The notes under the pieces were generated by a model that saw nothing but the letters and a program-made list of their open reading frames with translations, did not search any database and was not told the DNA's origin. Below are positions 49,134 through 60,251 of a stretch of DNA of 64,000 nucleotides, piece after piece. Origin of the DNA: Rossellomorea vietnamensis (GTDB lineage: Bacteria > Bacillota > Bacilli > Bacillales > Bacillaceae_B); contig NZ_VTEH01000001.1 of assembly GCF_008180615.1 (NCBI RefSeq), forward strand, positions 342,201-406,200, read 5' to 3'. The translations under genes were made by a program, and so were the position numbers. How positions within the stretch are numbered: position 1 is the first letter of the stretch; every line of letters begins with the position of its first letter.

Positions 49134-50413
49134 CATTCTTCGCCTTCCTTCCAAACTAAAGTTCCTTCTGAAAATGTTGCTTTTGGCCAGCCTTGGCACT
49201 CCCAGCCGGCAAAAGGTGTATTTCTCCCCTTTGATAAAAAGGTTTCAGGGCTGATTGCCTGTGAATCTTCAAGGTTCACCAGTGTGATGTCTGCTAAACT
49301 TCCAGCCTCCAAAGTTCCATAAGGCAGCTTAAACGTCTCTGCCGGCTTGGCTGTCATCCAGTTCACCAGCTGGTTAAGTGTAAATACTTCTGTTTTGACA
49401 AAATGGGTGTAAAGAAGCGGGAAAGCTGTTTCCAAGCCGACAATCCCAAACGGCGCAAGTGCTATGCCTTCTGATTTTTCTTCAGCCGTATGAGGAGCAT
49501 GATCGGTTGCGATGAAGTCAATGGTTCCATCAAGCAGTCCCTCGATCAGCGCTTCACGATCCTCCTTGCTTCTAAGTGGAGGATTCATTTTGAAGTTGGC
49601 ATCATCTCCCGGGATATCATCCTCTGACAGAAGCAAGTGATGAGGGGTGACTTCAGCAGTCACTTTGATCCCGGCTTTTTTGGCGTCCCTCACCACCCGG
49701 ACAGATTCCTTTGTACTGATATGGCAGACGTGGTAATGGCAGTCAGCTGCTTCAGCAAGAAGCACATCTCTGGCAATCTGGACCGACTCACAAATTGAAG
49801 GAATCCCTTTGAATCCATTTTCTTTTGAAAAGCGCCCTTCATGGACCGCCCCTCCATAAATTAGGGAGTTATCTTCACAGTGAGCAACAATCGCTTTGTC
49901 TATGGCAGCGGCAGCTTTCATTGCCTCATACATCTTTCCTGCCTCCTGCACCCCGACTCCGTCATCTGTAAAGGCAAAAGCCCCATTTTCTTTAAGAGCG
50001 GAAAAGTCTGTCAAATTCTTTCCTGTCTGCCTTTCTGTTATTGAAGCATACGGAAGGACCCGCACTTTTGCGGTTTCACTGATTCTTTCATTAAGCCACT
50101 GAAGGGTTTCTGCATTGTCCGGTACAGGCCTTGTGTTGGGCATTGCTGCGATTGTTGTATATCCTCCCTTTGCAGCTGCTTTTGTTCCGGTTTCAATTGT
50201 TTCCTTCTTTTCACCGCCCGGCTCGCGGAGATGGACATGGAGATCTACAAAACCAGGCAGGATTAAAAGCCCTTGTGCATCCAGTACTTCGGCTGTGTCA
50301 TCGTGAAGATTTTCACCGATCTCAGAAATCTTCTTCCCTGCTATCTTTATATCTTTGGCAGTGATATTTCCGTTCTCTTCTAACCACATTGCGTTTTGAA
50401 TGATCGTCACCAT
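49133..50413 (-). CDS. pyrC: Dihydroorotase
   Basis: Zinc amidohydrolase that cyclises carbamoyl aspartate to dihydroorotate. 426 residues, type I form. Metal-binding [19 protein letters not shown] (about 55-73), HCEDNSL, HVCHIST, and [12 protein letters not shown] with the catalytic Asp near residue 304. It starts a few bases after the pyrB stop and overlaps the pyrAA start. Confidence 0.96.
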   Translation of the reverse strand: MVTIIQNAMWLEENGNITAKDIKIAGKKISEIGENLHDDTAEVLDAQGLLILPGFVDLHVHLREPGGEKKETIETGTKAAAKGGYTTIAAMPNTRPVPDNAETLQWLNERISETAKVRVLPYASITERQTGKNLTDFSALKENGAFAFTDDGVGVQEAGKMYEAMKAAAAIDKAIVAHCEDNSLIYGGAVHEGRFSKENGFKGIPSICESVQIARDVLLAEAADCHYHVCHISTKESVRVVRDAKKAGIKVTAEVTPHHLLLSEDDIPGDDANFKMNPPLRSKEDREALIEGLLDGTIDFIATDHAPHTAEEKSEGIALAPFGIVGLETAFPLLYTHFVKTEVFTLNQLVNWMTAKPAETFKLPYGTLEAGSLADITLVNLEDSQAISPETFLSKGRNTPFAGWECQGWPKATFSEGTLVWKEGEE

Positions 50414-50416
50414 GAT

Positions 50417-51316
<900 letters not shown>

Positions 51317-51345
51317 CTAACCTCCTATTGATCGGCTGAGGGCAA

Positions 51346-51470
51346 TAAAAAAACACCCTGACCTTTTTATCAGGGTGTTTCGAGTCGGCATAAGGCATAC
51401 CTGTCCCGCCGTCAGGCAAAACAAGTTCCCATGCTTCATCCAAACACCCTTCTAAGCCTCTCTGGACCTC
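51346..51470 (-). promoter_or_regulatory. PyrR attenuator between pyrP and pyrB
   Basis: Read on the minus strand, the PyrR-binding loop GGTCCAGAGAGGCTT (51454-51468) matches the conserved B. subtilis site. About 85 bases later comes a terminator in which AACACCCTGA pairs with CAGGGTGTT and is followed by seven T (51346-51382). Sequence between them can form the alternative antiterminator. With UMP bound, PyrR stabilises the anti-antiterminator and transcription stops before pyrB. Confidence 0.9.
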
Positions 51471-51491
51471 TATTAAAAGGTGTTTACTGCA

Positions 51492-52808
51492 TTATTTATT
51501 CTCTGCATTCTCGCTGAAAATTTCTTCTTCAACTACGGGATCCTGTCCCGGAAGTACAAGGTTCAGCACAACTCCGACGATCGCTGCCAATGCCATTCCG
51601 GAGAGTGACAGTCTGTCAGTGATTTCAACAAACGCACCACCGACACCGATTACCAGGATGACAGAAGAGATAATCAGGTTCCGCTTTTTGCCCAAGTCGA
51701 TGTTATTATCGATTAGCATGCGCAGGCCGCTTGATGCGATGATACCGAACAGAAGGATGGATACGCCTCCCATTACAGCTGTAGGAATCGACTCGATCAG
51801 TGCTGTGATTTTTCCGATGAAACCGAAAGCGATAGCGATCACCGCGGCACCTCCGATAACAAACACGCTGAATACTCTCGTGATGGCCAGGACTCCGATG
51901 TTCTCACCGTAAGTAGTGTTTGGAGGCCCTCCCAGGAAAGACGCGATGATGGTTGCTACCCCGTCTCCCATGATTGAACGGTGAAGCCCGGGCTGTTTCA
52001 AGAAGTTCTTTCCAGCGACTTTACTCAGGACCATCTGGTCTCCTGTGTGTTCTGCAAGAGTAACGATTGCCACCGGTACCATGATGGCGGCAACTTCCCA
52101 TGAGAACGAAGGTGTGTAGTTTACAAAAGGTATGATAAAGTCAGGCACTTGAAACCAAGGTGCTGTTTTGACCCCGGACAGGTCTACAATCCCTGCAAAA
52201 AAAGCAATAGTGTATCCGCCGACAATGCCGGCAAGAATCGGAATCAGCCCAAGAAAACCACGGAAGAACATTGATCCGATCACGGTGATGGAAAGAGTAG
52301 CCAGTGCGACCATCAAGTGCGTGGTGCTATAAACCAGTTCAGTTGCTCCTGGATTTTCATACATAGCCATATTGACCGCCGTTCCTGCCAATCCAAGACC
52401 AATGACCATAATGACCGGACCGACGACGATCGGCGGCAGGATTTTTAGAAGCCACCTAATGCCAAGCTGTGAAATCAGCAGCGCAACCACTCCATACACC
52501 AATCCTGCCAAGAAACTCCCCATCATGGCTGCTTCAGGTCCTCCGACCGTCTGGGCCGAGATGATCGGCGCTATGAATGCGAATGATGAGCCCAGATAAG
52601 CAGGTATTCTGCCTCTGGTGATTAAAAGGTAAGCAAGCGTTCCAAGTCCACTGGATACAAGCGCGACTGCCGGACTGAGGTCCACAAGGTAGGGTACCAA
52701 TACGGTCGCCCCGAACATTGCGAATAAATGCTGCAAGCTCAGTGTAAGCCACTGTCCTGCCTTAGGTACGTCTCTTACGTCTAATACTATATCGTTGTTA
52801 TCTGCCAT
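51492..52808 (-). CDS. pyrP: Uracil permease PyrP
   Basis: Proton-coupled uracil uptake protein of the NCS2/UraA family in the cytoplasmic membrane. 438 residues, about 12-14 hydrophobic segments. Diagnostic pieces include LSLQHLFAMFGATVLVPYLV near the N-terminus, PIIVALAEHTGDQM-like sequence (IVTLAEHTGDQMVLS, about 240) and GGPPNTTYGENIGVLAIT (about 280). Start is the ATG at 52808 with AGGAGG upstream; the longer frame begins in the attenuator. Second gene of the operon, flanked by PyrR attenuators on both sides. Confidence 0.95.
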   Translation of the reverse strand: MADNNDIVLDVRDVPKAGQWLTLSLQHLFAMFGATVLVPYLVDLSPAVALVSSGLGTLAYLLITRGRIPAYLGSSFAFIAPIISAQTVGGPEAAMMGSFLAGLVYGVVALLISQLGIRWLLKILPPIVVGPVIMVIGLGLAGTAVNMAMYENPGATELVYSTTHLMVALATLSITVIGSMFFRGFLGLIPILAGIVGGYTIAFFAGIVDLSGVKTAPWFQVPDFIIPFVNYTPSFSWEVAAIMVPVAIVTLAEHTGDQMVLSKVAGKNFLKQPGLHRSIMGDGVATIIASFLGGPPNTTYGENIGVLAITRVFSVFVIGGAAVIAIAFGFIGKITALIESIPTAVMGGVSILLFGIIASSGLRMLIDNNIDLGKKRNLIISSVILVIGVGGAFVEITDRLSLSGMALAAIVGVVLNLVLPGQDPVVEEEIFSENAENK

Positions 52809-52831
52809 GTTGTTTCCTCCTCTATTCCCCA

Positions 52832-52936
52832 TAAAAAAAACCTCTCTGCCAGAGTGTGCAAAGAGGTCTCTTCAATCATGTTCCACCTGTGGTGAAGCTG
52901 AATCGATTGAGATTCCTTTGCCAGCCTCTCTGGACT
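52832..52936 (-). promoter_or_regulatory. PyrR attenuator between pyrR and pyrP
   Basis: On the minus strand the PyrR site AGTCCAGAGAGGCTGG (52921-52936) is followed about 60 bases later by a terminator: ACCTCTTTGC and GCAGAGAGGT form the stem, and eight T follow (52832-52868). The pyrP start lies just beyond. Same logic as the other two sites. Confidence 0.9.
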
Positions 52937-52956
52937 GTCTTTAAAAGGAAAGCTAT

Positions 52957-53665
<709 letters not shown>

Positions 53666-53696
53666 GTATTAAAGGTTTCCTTATTCGGTTAAATCA

Positions 53697-53725
53697 ATCA
53701 TAAGACCTTAAAGGCCGATTGTCAA
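53697..53725 (-). promoter_or_regulatory. sigma-A promoter of the pyr operon
   Basis: On the minus strand, perfect -35 TTGACA (53720-53725), a 17-base spacer and -10 TATGAT (53697-53702). The -35 overlaps the last codons of rluD. Transcription would start near 53690, about 25 bases before the PyrR loop. Confidence 0.85.
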
Positions 53726-54633
53726 CGGGTATTTTGCAATTTCTGCAGAGTTTGTCGAAAAACCTCCGGCGGCTCTGCTTCAAATTCAAGATATTCTCCA
53801 GTCCTTGGATGCTCGAACCCAAGAACAGCCGCATGCAAGGCTTGTCCATCAAGATCTAGTGTTTTCCTTGGACCATACTTGGGATCTCCTGCAAGAGGAT
53901 AGCCGATATATTTCATATGAACACGGATTTGGTGAGTTCTTCCCGTCTCTAGTTTACATTCAACATAGGTAAATGCTCCGAACTTTTCCAGCACATTAAA
54001 ATGAGTAACGGCATCTCTGCCTGAGTCAACAACAGCCATTCTCTGGCGGTCCTTAGGATCCCTTCCAATAGGAGCATCAATGGTTCCTTGCTCATGGGGT
54101 ATCATACCATGAACAATTGCTTTGTATTTCCTGGTTACCGTCTTATTGACAAGCTGCTCCACGAGTTTTTCGTGAGCGAGGTCGTTCTTTGCAATCATCA
54201 AAAGCCCGGAAGTATCTTTGTCTATCCGGTGGACGATACCTGGTCTCAATACACCATTTATTCCTGAAAGGTCTTTACAGTGTGCCATCAGGCCATTCAC
54301 CAAAGTTCCTGAAGGGTGTCCTGGTGCAGGGTGGACGACCATCCCTCTCGGTTTATTGACAACTATGACGTCACTATCTTCATATCGGATATCCAGATCA
54401 AGTTCCTCAGCAACCACATCCAGTTCCTCTGGTTCAGGAATTGAAATACTGATTTTATCATCAACGGCACATTTATAATTAGTCTTTGCTTCTGCTCCGT
54501 TCACTTTAACATTTCCTTCTTTAATCCATTGCTGAACCTGTGATCTTGACCACTCTTCTTCAAGCTGGGTCAGCATCTTATCCAATCTTAGGCTTTTTTC
54601 TTCTTCACGAACGATATGTTCCATTGTTTCCAT
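53722..54633 (-). CDS. rluD: RluD-family pseudouridine synthase (YlyB)
   Basis: Makes pseudouridines in large-subunit rRNA; B. subtilis YlyB is the homologue. 303 residues. N-terminal S4 RNA-binding domain ([17 protein letters not shown], about 30-46) and catalytic domain with the active Asp in [17 protein letters not shown] (about 136-152) and [13 protein letters not shown]. The ATG at 54633 lies inside the end of lspA with AAGGAG seven bases upstream, so the two overlap by 29 bases and are probably coupled. Confidence 0.94.
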   Translation of the reverse strand: METMEHIVREEEKSLRLDKMLTQLEEEWSRSQVQQWIKEGNVKVNGAEAKTNYKCAVDDKISISIPEPEELDVVAEELDLDIRYEDSDVIVVNKPRGMVVHPAPGHPSGTLVNGLMAHCKDLSGINGVLRPGIVHRIDKDTSGLLMIAKNDLAHEKLVEQLVNKTVTRKYKAIVHGMIPHEQGTIDAPIGRDPKDRQRMAVVDSGRDAVTHFNVLEKFGAFTYVECKLETGRTHQIRVHMKYIGYPLAGDPKYGPRKTLDLDGQALHAAVLGFEHPRTGEYLEFEAEPPEVFRQTLQKLQNTR

Positions 54634-55099
54634 ATAATTTCTCCTTCTTTTCTCTTCGCTCTTCCAGCAGCATGGTTATGATCATCATCACTACACCGAT
54701 AGTAAGAGCAGCATCAGCTATATTGAAGATTGGAAAATCATATTGAAAAATATATGTATTCAGAAAATCAACAACTTCTTTCCTAAATAGCCTGTCAATA
54801 AAATTACCAATCGCCCCGCCAAGCAGCAAAGCAAGGCTCAAGCTGAACAGTTTATTTCCTTTAGCTTGTTTCTCAAGATAGTAAACGATTCCAATGATGA
54901 CTCCGATTGTGATTATATAAAAGAACCACATTTGGCCTTGCAGTATGCCCCAGGCCGCTCCCTGGTTCCTGTGGGAAGTGATGTAGAACAAGTTTTCAAT
55001 GACTGTTATGCTCTGCCCTTCTGTCATGTTCCGCACGATCAGCCACTTTGAAAGCTGATCCAATGCCACTACAACCAAAGCAATCAGATAATAAAACAT
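54605..55099 (-). CDS. lspA: Lipoprotein signal peptidase (SPase II)
   Basis: Integral membrane aspartyl protease removing signal peptides from diacylglyceryl-prolipoproteins. 164 residues with four predicted membrane helices. Conserved motifs are DQLSKWLIV near the N-terminus, [21 protein letters not shown] with the first catalytic Asp, and [11 protein letters not shown] with the second. Start is the ATG at 55099 with GGAGG eight bases upstream; upstream codons lack support. Confidence 0.95.
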   Translation of the reverse strand: MFYYLIALVVVALDQLSKWLIVRNMTEGQSITVIENLFYITSHRNQGAAWGILQGQMWFFYIITIGVIIGIVYYLEKQAKGNKLFSLSLALLLGGAIGNFIDRLFRKEVVDFLNTYIFQYDFPIFNIADAALTIGVVMMIITMLLEERREKKEKLYGNNGTYRS

Positions 55100-55398
55100 A
55101 CGGGAAGCCTCCGTCTCCAATCAAATTGATTACTTTAGCATTTTAGCATAATAACGGGCAGAAAGACATACTTATTCAATTGGGCTTTTTTAAAACGGCT
55201 TTATAATAAGCAGATGATTTCCACTCCATTTCCCCAATTCTGAGGGGCGAGCTTGAATTGTTAAGTAAGAGCTTACGTTTAGAAACATAAAAAAACAGAG
55301 GTCTCGCATTCCAGATAGTTCACCTAATAATTATTCTGCAGTCTCTTCCTTCTTCCTTTCAATGCAGATTAGAAGTTAAACTGACTTTTTAAGGCCTC
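55100..55398. other. Gap upstream of lspA with a repeat remnant
   Basis: About 300 bases. GATGATTTCCACTCCATTTCC near 55210 (21 bases in all) matches the outer flank of family C compounds, but the core is missing. TTGAAT and TATTAT near 55145-55175 could form an lspA promoter, yet their spacing is too long. No gene supported. Confidence 0.35.
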
Positions 55399-55656
55399 TT
55401 AAAAAAGTGACTTCTTTGAATATGGATTCCATTTTCGGTGATCAGTCCCGCTGCCAATCCAAAAATATGATATCAGTTCATTGCAAAATGCTGGGTCTGT
55501 GAACTGCCTTGCATAGTATTGTTCCAAAAGAAATTGTATTTCCCGTTTTTCTTCTTGAATGTAATGTTGAACTAAAACATTTTCCGAGCGGGCATTTTCG
55601 AGCTCTTGTAAAGAAACTTCCAATTCCTTAATCGTTTGCTGTAGTTGTTCTTCCAT
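55399..55656 (-). CDS. Hypothetical protein, 85 residues
   Basis: I do not recognise this protein. It begins MEEQLQQTIKELEVSLQELE, a clear coiled-coil heptad pattern over about the first 45 residues. A more globular end follows, with aromatic residues (ISYFWIGSGTDHRKWNPY). No signal peptide or membrane segment. A good ribosome binding site (GGAGGG, seven bases from the ATG) supports a real gene; an ATG two codons earlier is too close to it. It lies between ileS and lspA, where B. subtilis has ylyA, but I see no DksA-type zinc finger. The upstream CATACTAA could be part of a sporulation promoter; this is weak. Confidence 0.7.
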   Translation of the reverse strand: MEEQLQQTIKELEVSLQELENARSENVLVQHYIQEEKREIQFLLEQYYARQFTDPAFCNELISYFWIGSGTDHRKWNPYSKKSLF

Positions 55657-55902
55657 GTACATCCCTCCGTGTTTTTAGTATGGTACAAACGCGGAAAATG
55701 TTGATATGTAAGTATTAGTAATAGTGGAGAGTACTGCTTGTTTACTTTATAAAAAAACAGGCCTAATGGAATTATAAAAGGGTTTGGTGTAAAACAAATT
55801 TTATAGGAAGCAAATGCTTTGGAAAGGTAACTTAAACTTTTTTTATCTCAGAGATATTGGGGAAAACTTTTATCTAATCGCTAACTTTGATTTTTTCTTG
55901 TT

Positions 55903-56352
55903 TAATGTACATTTTCAGGTTATTCGTACCATTATTTTTTTTTGCTGCTCACTTAATGGTATGTTTTCCGGCTTATCGTACCACTATCTTTTTTCCACGC
56001 TCACCTAATGGTACGTTTCCCGGCTTATCGTACCCTTATCTTTTTTCCACGCTCACCTAATGGTGTGTTTTCAGGCTAATCGTACCATTATCTTTTTTCC
56101 ACGCTCACCTAATGGTACGTTTCCCGGCTTATCGTACGATTATCTTTTTTCCACGCTCACTTAATGGCACGTTTTCCGGCTTATCGTACCACTATCTTTT
56201 CTCCACGCTCACTTAATGGCGCGTTTTCCGGCTTATCCTACCACTATCTTTTTTCCACGCTCACTTAATGGCACGTTTTCCAGCTTATCGTACCACTATC
56301 TTTTTTCCATGCTCACTTATTGGTACGATTTGCGCTAAAAGTACCCTTACCA
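55903..56352. repeat. Array of 52-bp hairpin repeats downstream of ileS
   Basis: Eight to nine copies of a 52-base unit, with palindromes starting about 55903, 55955, 56007, 56059, 56111 and so on to 56319. On the minus strand each has AATGGTACG, a 13-base loop, CGTACCATT and a 21-base spacer beginning AGGTGAGCG and ending AAAAAAGAT. The first and last units are diverged. 52 is not a multiple of three and stops occur, so it is not a coding repeat. No cas genes and no unique spacers. Confidence 0.93.
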
Positions 56353-56414
56353 CCTAGACAGCCATCAAAGCCATCAACACAACCGGTGAAATAACTGTTC
56401 TTAAATCAGCAGAA

Positions 56415-56441
56415 GACCCCGCAAGATATACTCACAGGGTC
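56415..56441 (-). terminator. Possible weak terminator after ileS
   Basis: On the minus strand GACCCTGTGAG and the later CGGGGTC can form a short stem with a large loop. Only TTCTGC follows, so termination is uncertain. It lies about ten bases after the ileS stop and before the hairpin array. Confidence 0.4.
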
Positions 56442-56451
56442 TCCGAAGATT

Positions 56452-59214
56452 TTAAGAGTAATGTTTCTTCACAACATCTGTACAGCGCGGGCAGAGACCT
56501 GGGTGATCAGCGTCACGGCCGATTTCAGTTGAAACCGTCCAGCAGCGTTCACAAGTCTCACCTTCTGCCTTTTCAACAACAAGGGCATTGTTCTCAAGCT
56601 TCAATGCATTTTCCGGAGCCTCTTCCAGACTTCCGCCAATCTCAAATGCAGAAACAATGAACAGCTGCTTCAGGTCTTCTTTTACAGACTGAAGGAGATT
56701 CTTCGTTTCTTCATTAACGTAAAGAGTCACTTTAGCTGTTAATGATTTACCGATAATCTTTTCGTTTCTTGCTTCCTCAAGAGCTTTCAATACATTATCA
56801 CGGAGATTTAGAAAGGCTTCCCATTTAGAAAGAAGTTCCTTGCTGTCAGGGATCTCCTTGTATTCAGGCATATCCGTCAGTTGAACACTTTCTTCCTGTT
56901 GTGAAGGCATGTGAGTCCAGACCTCGTCAGCTGTATGAGAAAGAATCGGAGACATCAATTTTGTCAAAGCAACAAGACTTTCATGAAGAACCGTTTGCAT
57001 CGCACGTCTTTCATAATTATCCTCTGCCTCGATGTAAAGCACGTCTTTGGCAAAGTCCAGATAAAAAGAGCTCAAATCAAGCGTACAGAAGTTATTGACA
57101 CTTGTGTAGATGCTTGAGAAGTCATAGCTTTCGTATGCTGAACGGACATTTTTGATCAATTCGTTCAGCTTTACAAGCATGAATTGGTCTACTTCCCTTA
57201 AGTTCTCATAGGATACGGCATCTTTTGCAGGATTAAAGTCTGCAAGGTTACCTAACAGGAATCGGTATGTGTTTCTGATTTTGCGGTACACTTCGGAAAC
57301 CTGTTTCAAAATGGCATCAGAGAAACGCACATCAGCCTGGTAATCCACGGAAGCCACCCAGAGGCGGAGGATATCCGCACCGCTTTGCTTGATCACTTTG
57401 TCTGGAGTAACAATATTGCCAATGGATTTACTCATTTTGCGGCCTTCGCCGTCATTCACGAACCCGTGGCTTAATACTCCTTTATAAGGTGCTTTCCCTG
57501 TTACAGCCACTCCGGTTGTCAGAGAAGAGTTGAACCAGCCGCGATATTGGTCAGATCCTTCTAAATATAGATCAGCTGGACGCTGAAGGTCTTCTCTTTG
57601 ATGAAGCACGGATTGATGAGAAGATCCGGAGTCGAACCAGACATCCATGATATCCTGTTCTTTAGAGAATTCCCCATTAGGGCTTCCTTCATGGGTAAAC
57701 CCTTCAGGAAGAAGTTCCTTGGCGCTCTTTTCGAACCAGATATTCGACCCATGCTGGCGGAACAGCTCAGAAACATGTGCGATCGTTTCCTCAGTGATGA
57801 TTTCTTCACCGTTTTCAGCATAGAAAACAGGAATTGGTACGCCCCACGCACGCTGCCTGGAAATACACCAGTCGCCTCTGTCACGGACCATGTTGAACAG
57901 TCTTGTTTCACCCCAAGCCGGGACCCACTTTGTATCCTTGACTGCTTGCAGCAGATCTTCCCTGAAAGCATCGATGGAAGCAAACCATTGCGGAGTCGCA
58001 CGGAAAATGACAGGTTTTTTTGTACGCCAGTCATGCGGATAGGAATGCTTGATAAAATCAAGTTTCAGCAGCGCGCCTGCTTCTTGCAGTTTTTCAGTGA
58101 TCGGTTTGTTTGCCGCATCATAGAACAAACCTTCGAATCCAGGAGCTTCTTCTGTCATTACACCTTTATCGTTGACAGGGCAAAGCACATCCAGACCATA
58201 TTTTTTCCCTACAAGGTAATCATCTTCACCATGGCCAGGGGCCGTGTGTACGCATCCTGTACCTGAATCTGTTGTGACATGCTCACCAAGAATAACCAGG
58301 GATTCCCTGTCATAAAGTGGATGCTGGGCTTTCACTAATTCCAGTTCCGATCCTTTGACTGTTTTTACGACTTTCGGTTCGTTCCATTCCAGAACGGAAG
58401 TGACTTCTTCCAGCAAGTCTTCTGCCACGACATATTTACTGCCTTCAACATCCACAACAACATAAGCAAGATCAGCATGGACAGTGATAGCAAGGTTTGC
58501 AGGAATAGTCCAAGGAGTTGTAGTCCAGATGATGATCTGCGTTCCTTCTTCAAGGACTCCATTTCCTTCTTTTACTGAAAAACCTACATAGATGGACGGA
58601 GAACGTTTATCCTGATACTCGATTTCCGCTTCTGCCAAAGCCGATTCACTTGACGGGCTCCAATATACCGGCTTTAACCCTTTATAGATATAGCCTTTGT
58701 TCGCCATATCGCCGAACACTTTGATTTGCTCCGCTTCATATTCAGGCTTCATAGTGATATAAGGATTAACCCAATCACCGCGTACCCCCAGCTGTTTAAA
58801 TTGGCTGCGCTGGCTGTCGATTTGGCCGTAAGCATACTCTTCACAAAGCTTACGGAACTCAGCGACTGTCATTTCTTTACGGTTAACACCTTTCTTCGTC
58901 AAAGCCTGCTCGATTGGCAGCCCGTGGGTATCCCAGCCGGGAACGTAAGGAGCATTGAAACCGCTCATGGATTTGTATCTGACGATGAAGTCTTTCAATA
59001 CTTTGTTGAGCGCATGCCCCATATGAAGATCACCATTGGCATATGGAGGGCCGTCATGAAGGACAAATAATGGCTTTCCATCGTTTCGTTCCTGTACTTT
59101 TTTGTAAATGTTGGTCTCTTCCCATTTTTCTTGCATTTCAGGTTCCCGCTTAGGCAGGTTGCCGCGCATAGGGAATTCTGTTTTTGGCATTAATAAAGTG
59201 TCTTTATAATTCAA
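56452..59214 (-). CDS. ileS: Isoleucyl-tRNA synthetase
   Basis: Class I synthetase charging tRNA-Ile, with editing of valine. 920 residues. HIGH motif as HMGHALNK (about 64), KMSKS in [12 protein letters not shown] (about 597), CP1 editing domain between them with [10 protein letters not shown], and a C-terminal zinc site (CERCW and CPRC). The start is a TTG at 59214 with AGGAGG seven bases upstream and the expected [17 protein letters not shown]. The longer frame upstream has no support. It is preceded by a T-box leader and has its own promoter. Confidence 0.97.
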   Translation of the reverse strand: MNYKDTLLMPKTEFPMRGNLPKREPEMQEKWEETNIYKKVQERNDGKPLFVLHDGPPYANGDLHMGHALNKVLKDFIVRYKSMSGFNAPYVPGWDTHGLPIEQALTKKGVNRKEMTVAEFRKLCEEYAYGQIDSQRSQFKQLGVRGDWVNPYITMKPEYEAEQIKVFGDMANKGYIYKGLKPVYWSPSSESALAEAEIEYQDKRSPSIYVGFSVKEGNGVLEEGTQIIIWTTTPWTIPANLAITVHADLAYVVVDVEGSKYVVAEDLLEEVTSVLEWNEPKVVKTVKGSELELVKAQHPLYDRESLVILGEHVTTDSGTGCVHTAPGHGEDDYLVGKKYGLDVLCPVNDKGVMTEEAPGFEGLFYDAANKPITEKLQEAGALLKLDFIKHSYPHDWRTKKPVIFRATPQWFASIDAFREDLLQAVKDTKWVPAWGETRLFNMVRDRGDWCISRQRAWGVPIPVFYAENGEEIITEETIAHVSELFRQHGSNIWFEKSAKELLPEGFTHEGSPNGEFSKEQDIMDVWFDSGSSHQSVLHQREDLQRPADLYLEGSDQYRGWFNSSLTTGVAVTGKAPYKGVLSHGFVNDGEGRKMSKSIGNIVTPDKVIKQSGADILRLWVASVDYQADVRFSDAILKQVSEVYRKIRNTYRFLLGNLADFNPAKDAVSYENLREVDQFMLVKLNELIKNVRSAYESYDFSSIYTSVNNFCTLDLSSFYLDFAKDVLYIEAEDNYERRAMQTVLHESLVALTKLMSPILSHTADEVWTHMPSQQEESVQLTDMPEYKEIPDSKELLSKWEAFLNLRDNVLKALEEARNEKIIGKSLTAKVTLYVNEETKNLLQSVKEDLKQLFIVSAFEIGGSLEEAPENALKLENNALVVEKAEGETCERCWTVSTEIGRDADHPGLCPRCTDVVKKHYS

Positions 59215-59351
59215 TGTATTTCCTCCTGTCCGGAAGCAGTATCTGGATACTGGCCCTGGCTCTTTTATTACGTTCTGGACGCGCAACTTCTGACTGTAAC
59301 AGGATTATCGGTTTGCCTTTCCTTGATACATAGTGAAAAAAATAAACCAAT

Positions 59352-59617
59352 AAAAAAAGCCTTCTCATCCCTGGAAAGGGACGAGAAAGCTAACCCGCGG
59401 TACCACCCTAATAGGCAAATAAGTTTGCCCACTCTGACATTCGTAACGAGAATGACACGCCGGAAGCTAATTGCTGTTCGCGTTCAAATCCGGTGCTCGA
59501 GGGTGATATTCCGCTTCCTTTGCCTGTGCCAAGCTTCCACCATCCTTGACTCGCTGTATTAAGGCTGTAAGTTAAAGAAACGTACTGTCCCTTTCATTGC
59601 GCTGCAGTATAATTGTA
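59352..59617 (-). promoter_or_regulatory. T-box riboswitch, isoleucine, leader of ileS
   Basis: Read on the minus strand: Stem I with the AGCGAGTC and GGTGGAAGC features; specifier ATC (Ile) at 59507-59505 within GAATATCACCC; Stem III region; the T-box sequence AGGGTGGTACCGCGG (59395-59409); and a terminator in which CTCGTCCCT pairs with AGGGATGAG followed by seven T (59352-59389). Uncharged tRNA-Ile would pair with the T-box and stop the terminator from forming, raising ileS expression when isoleucine is short. Confidence 0.95.
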
Positions 59618-59623
59618 AAATCC

Positions 59624-59653
59624 ATTATATGAAATATAATCTTATTTCGTCAA
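59624..59653 (-). promoter_or_regulatory. sigma-A promoter of the ileS T-box transcript
   Basis: On the minus strand, -35 TTGACG (59648-59653) and a perfect -10 TATAAT (59624-59629), 18 bases apart. The -35 overlaps the last codons of divIVA. Confidence 0.82.
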
Positions 59654-60160
59654 GGAATCTTCTTCTTTTAATGTCTTTAAATCTGTAGCATCGATTTCAA
59701 ATTCCATGATTTGGTCCCAGTCATCACTGCTCAGCAGATCCAGCTGCGCCTCGATGAGCATCTTGAAGCGGGTTCTGAAAACTTTCGACTGTTTTTTCAA
59801 TTCCTCGATTTCCATGGCGATTTTTCTTGCCTTGGAAAGTGATTCATTGACGATTCTGTCAGCATTCTTCTCTGCTTCCTTTACAATCAGCTTTGCTTCT
59901 TTAGAAGCATTGCGGCGGACTTCTTCGCCTGCTTCCTGAGCGATGACGATTGACTTGTTCAATGTCTCTTCAATGTTAGTGAAGTGGCCCAGACGCTCAT
60001 TCATCGATCCAAGAGTTTCTTCCAGCTCTTTTTTCTCGCGAAGGAGAATCTCGTAATCCTTAATGATCTGATCAAGAAACTCATTCACTTCATCTTCATC
60101 ATAACCGCGGAAACCGCGACTGAATTCTTTGTTATGTATATCCAACGGCGTTAAAGGCAT
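59642..60160 (-). CDS. divIVA: Cell division protein DivIVA
   Basis: Coiled-coil protein that marks poles and division sites by sensing negative membrane curvature; it recruits MinJ and, during sporulation, RacA. 172 residues. The N-terminal membrane-binding domain has the key Phe17-Arg18 pair (FSRGFRGYDEDEV). Coiled coil spans about 30-150. AGGTGG precedes the ATG. TATAAT upstream of the gene may be its -10, but the -35 is poor. Follows ylmH after 91 bases. Confidence 0.96.
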   Translation of the reverse strand: MPLTPLDIHNKEFSRGFRGYDEDEVNEFLDQIIKDYEILLREKKELEETLGSMNERLGHFTNIEETLNKSIVIAQEAGEEVRRNASKEAKLIVKEAEKNADRIVNESLSKARKIAMEIEELKKQSKVFRTRFKMLIEAQLDLLSSDDWDQIMEFEIDATDLKTLKEEDSLTK

Positions 60161-60251
60161 AATGCCACCTCCATCTCTAAGTAGTATTGCTTTTCCTATT
60201 ATAACTGAATTTTCGACAGTTTGTGGGAATTTCCCTTTATTTTTCGAAAAT

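Noticed and set aside
55903-56352. CRISPR array downstream of ileS
   Set aside because: The 21-base spacers are as conserved as the palindromes, and there are no cas genes.
57598-58266. Plus-strand frame of 222 codons antisense to ileS
   Set aside because: Shadow of the ileS reading frame; not recognisable as a protein and lacking a start signal. The same applies to the long antisense frames in plsX (11235-11888), recG and pyrAB.
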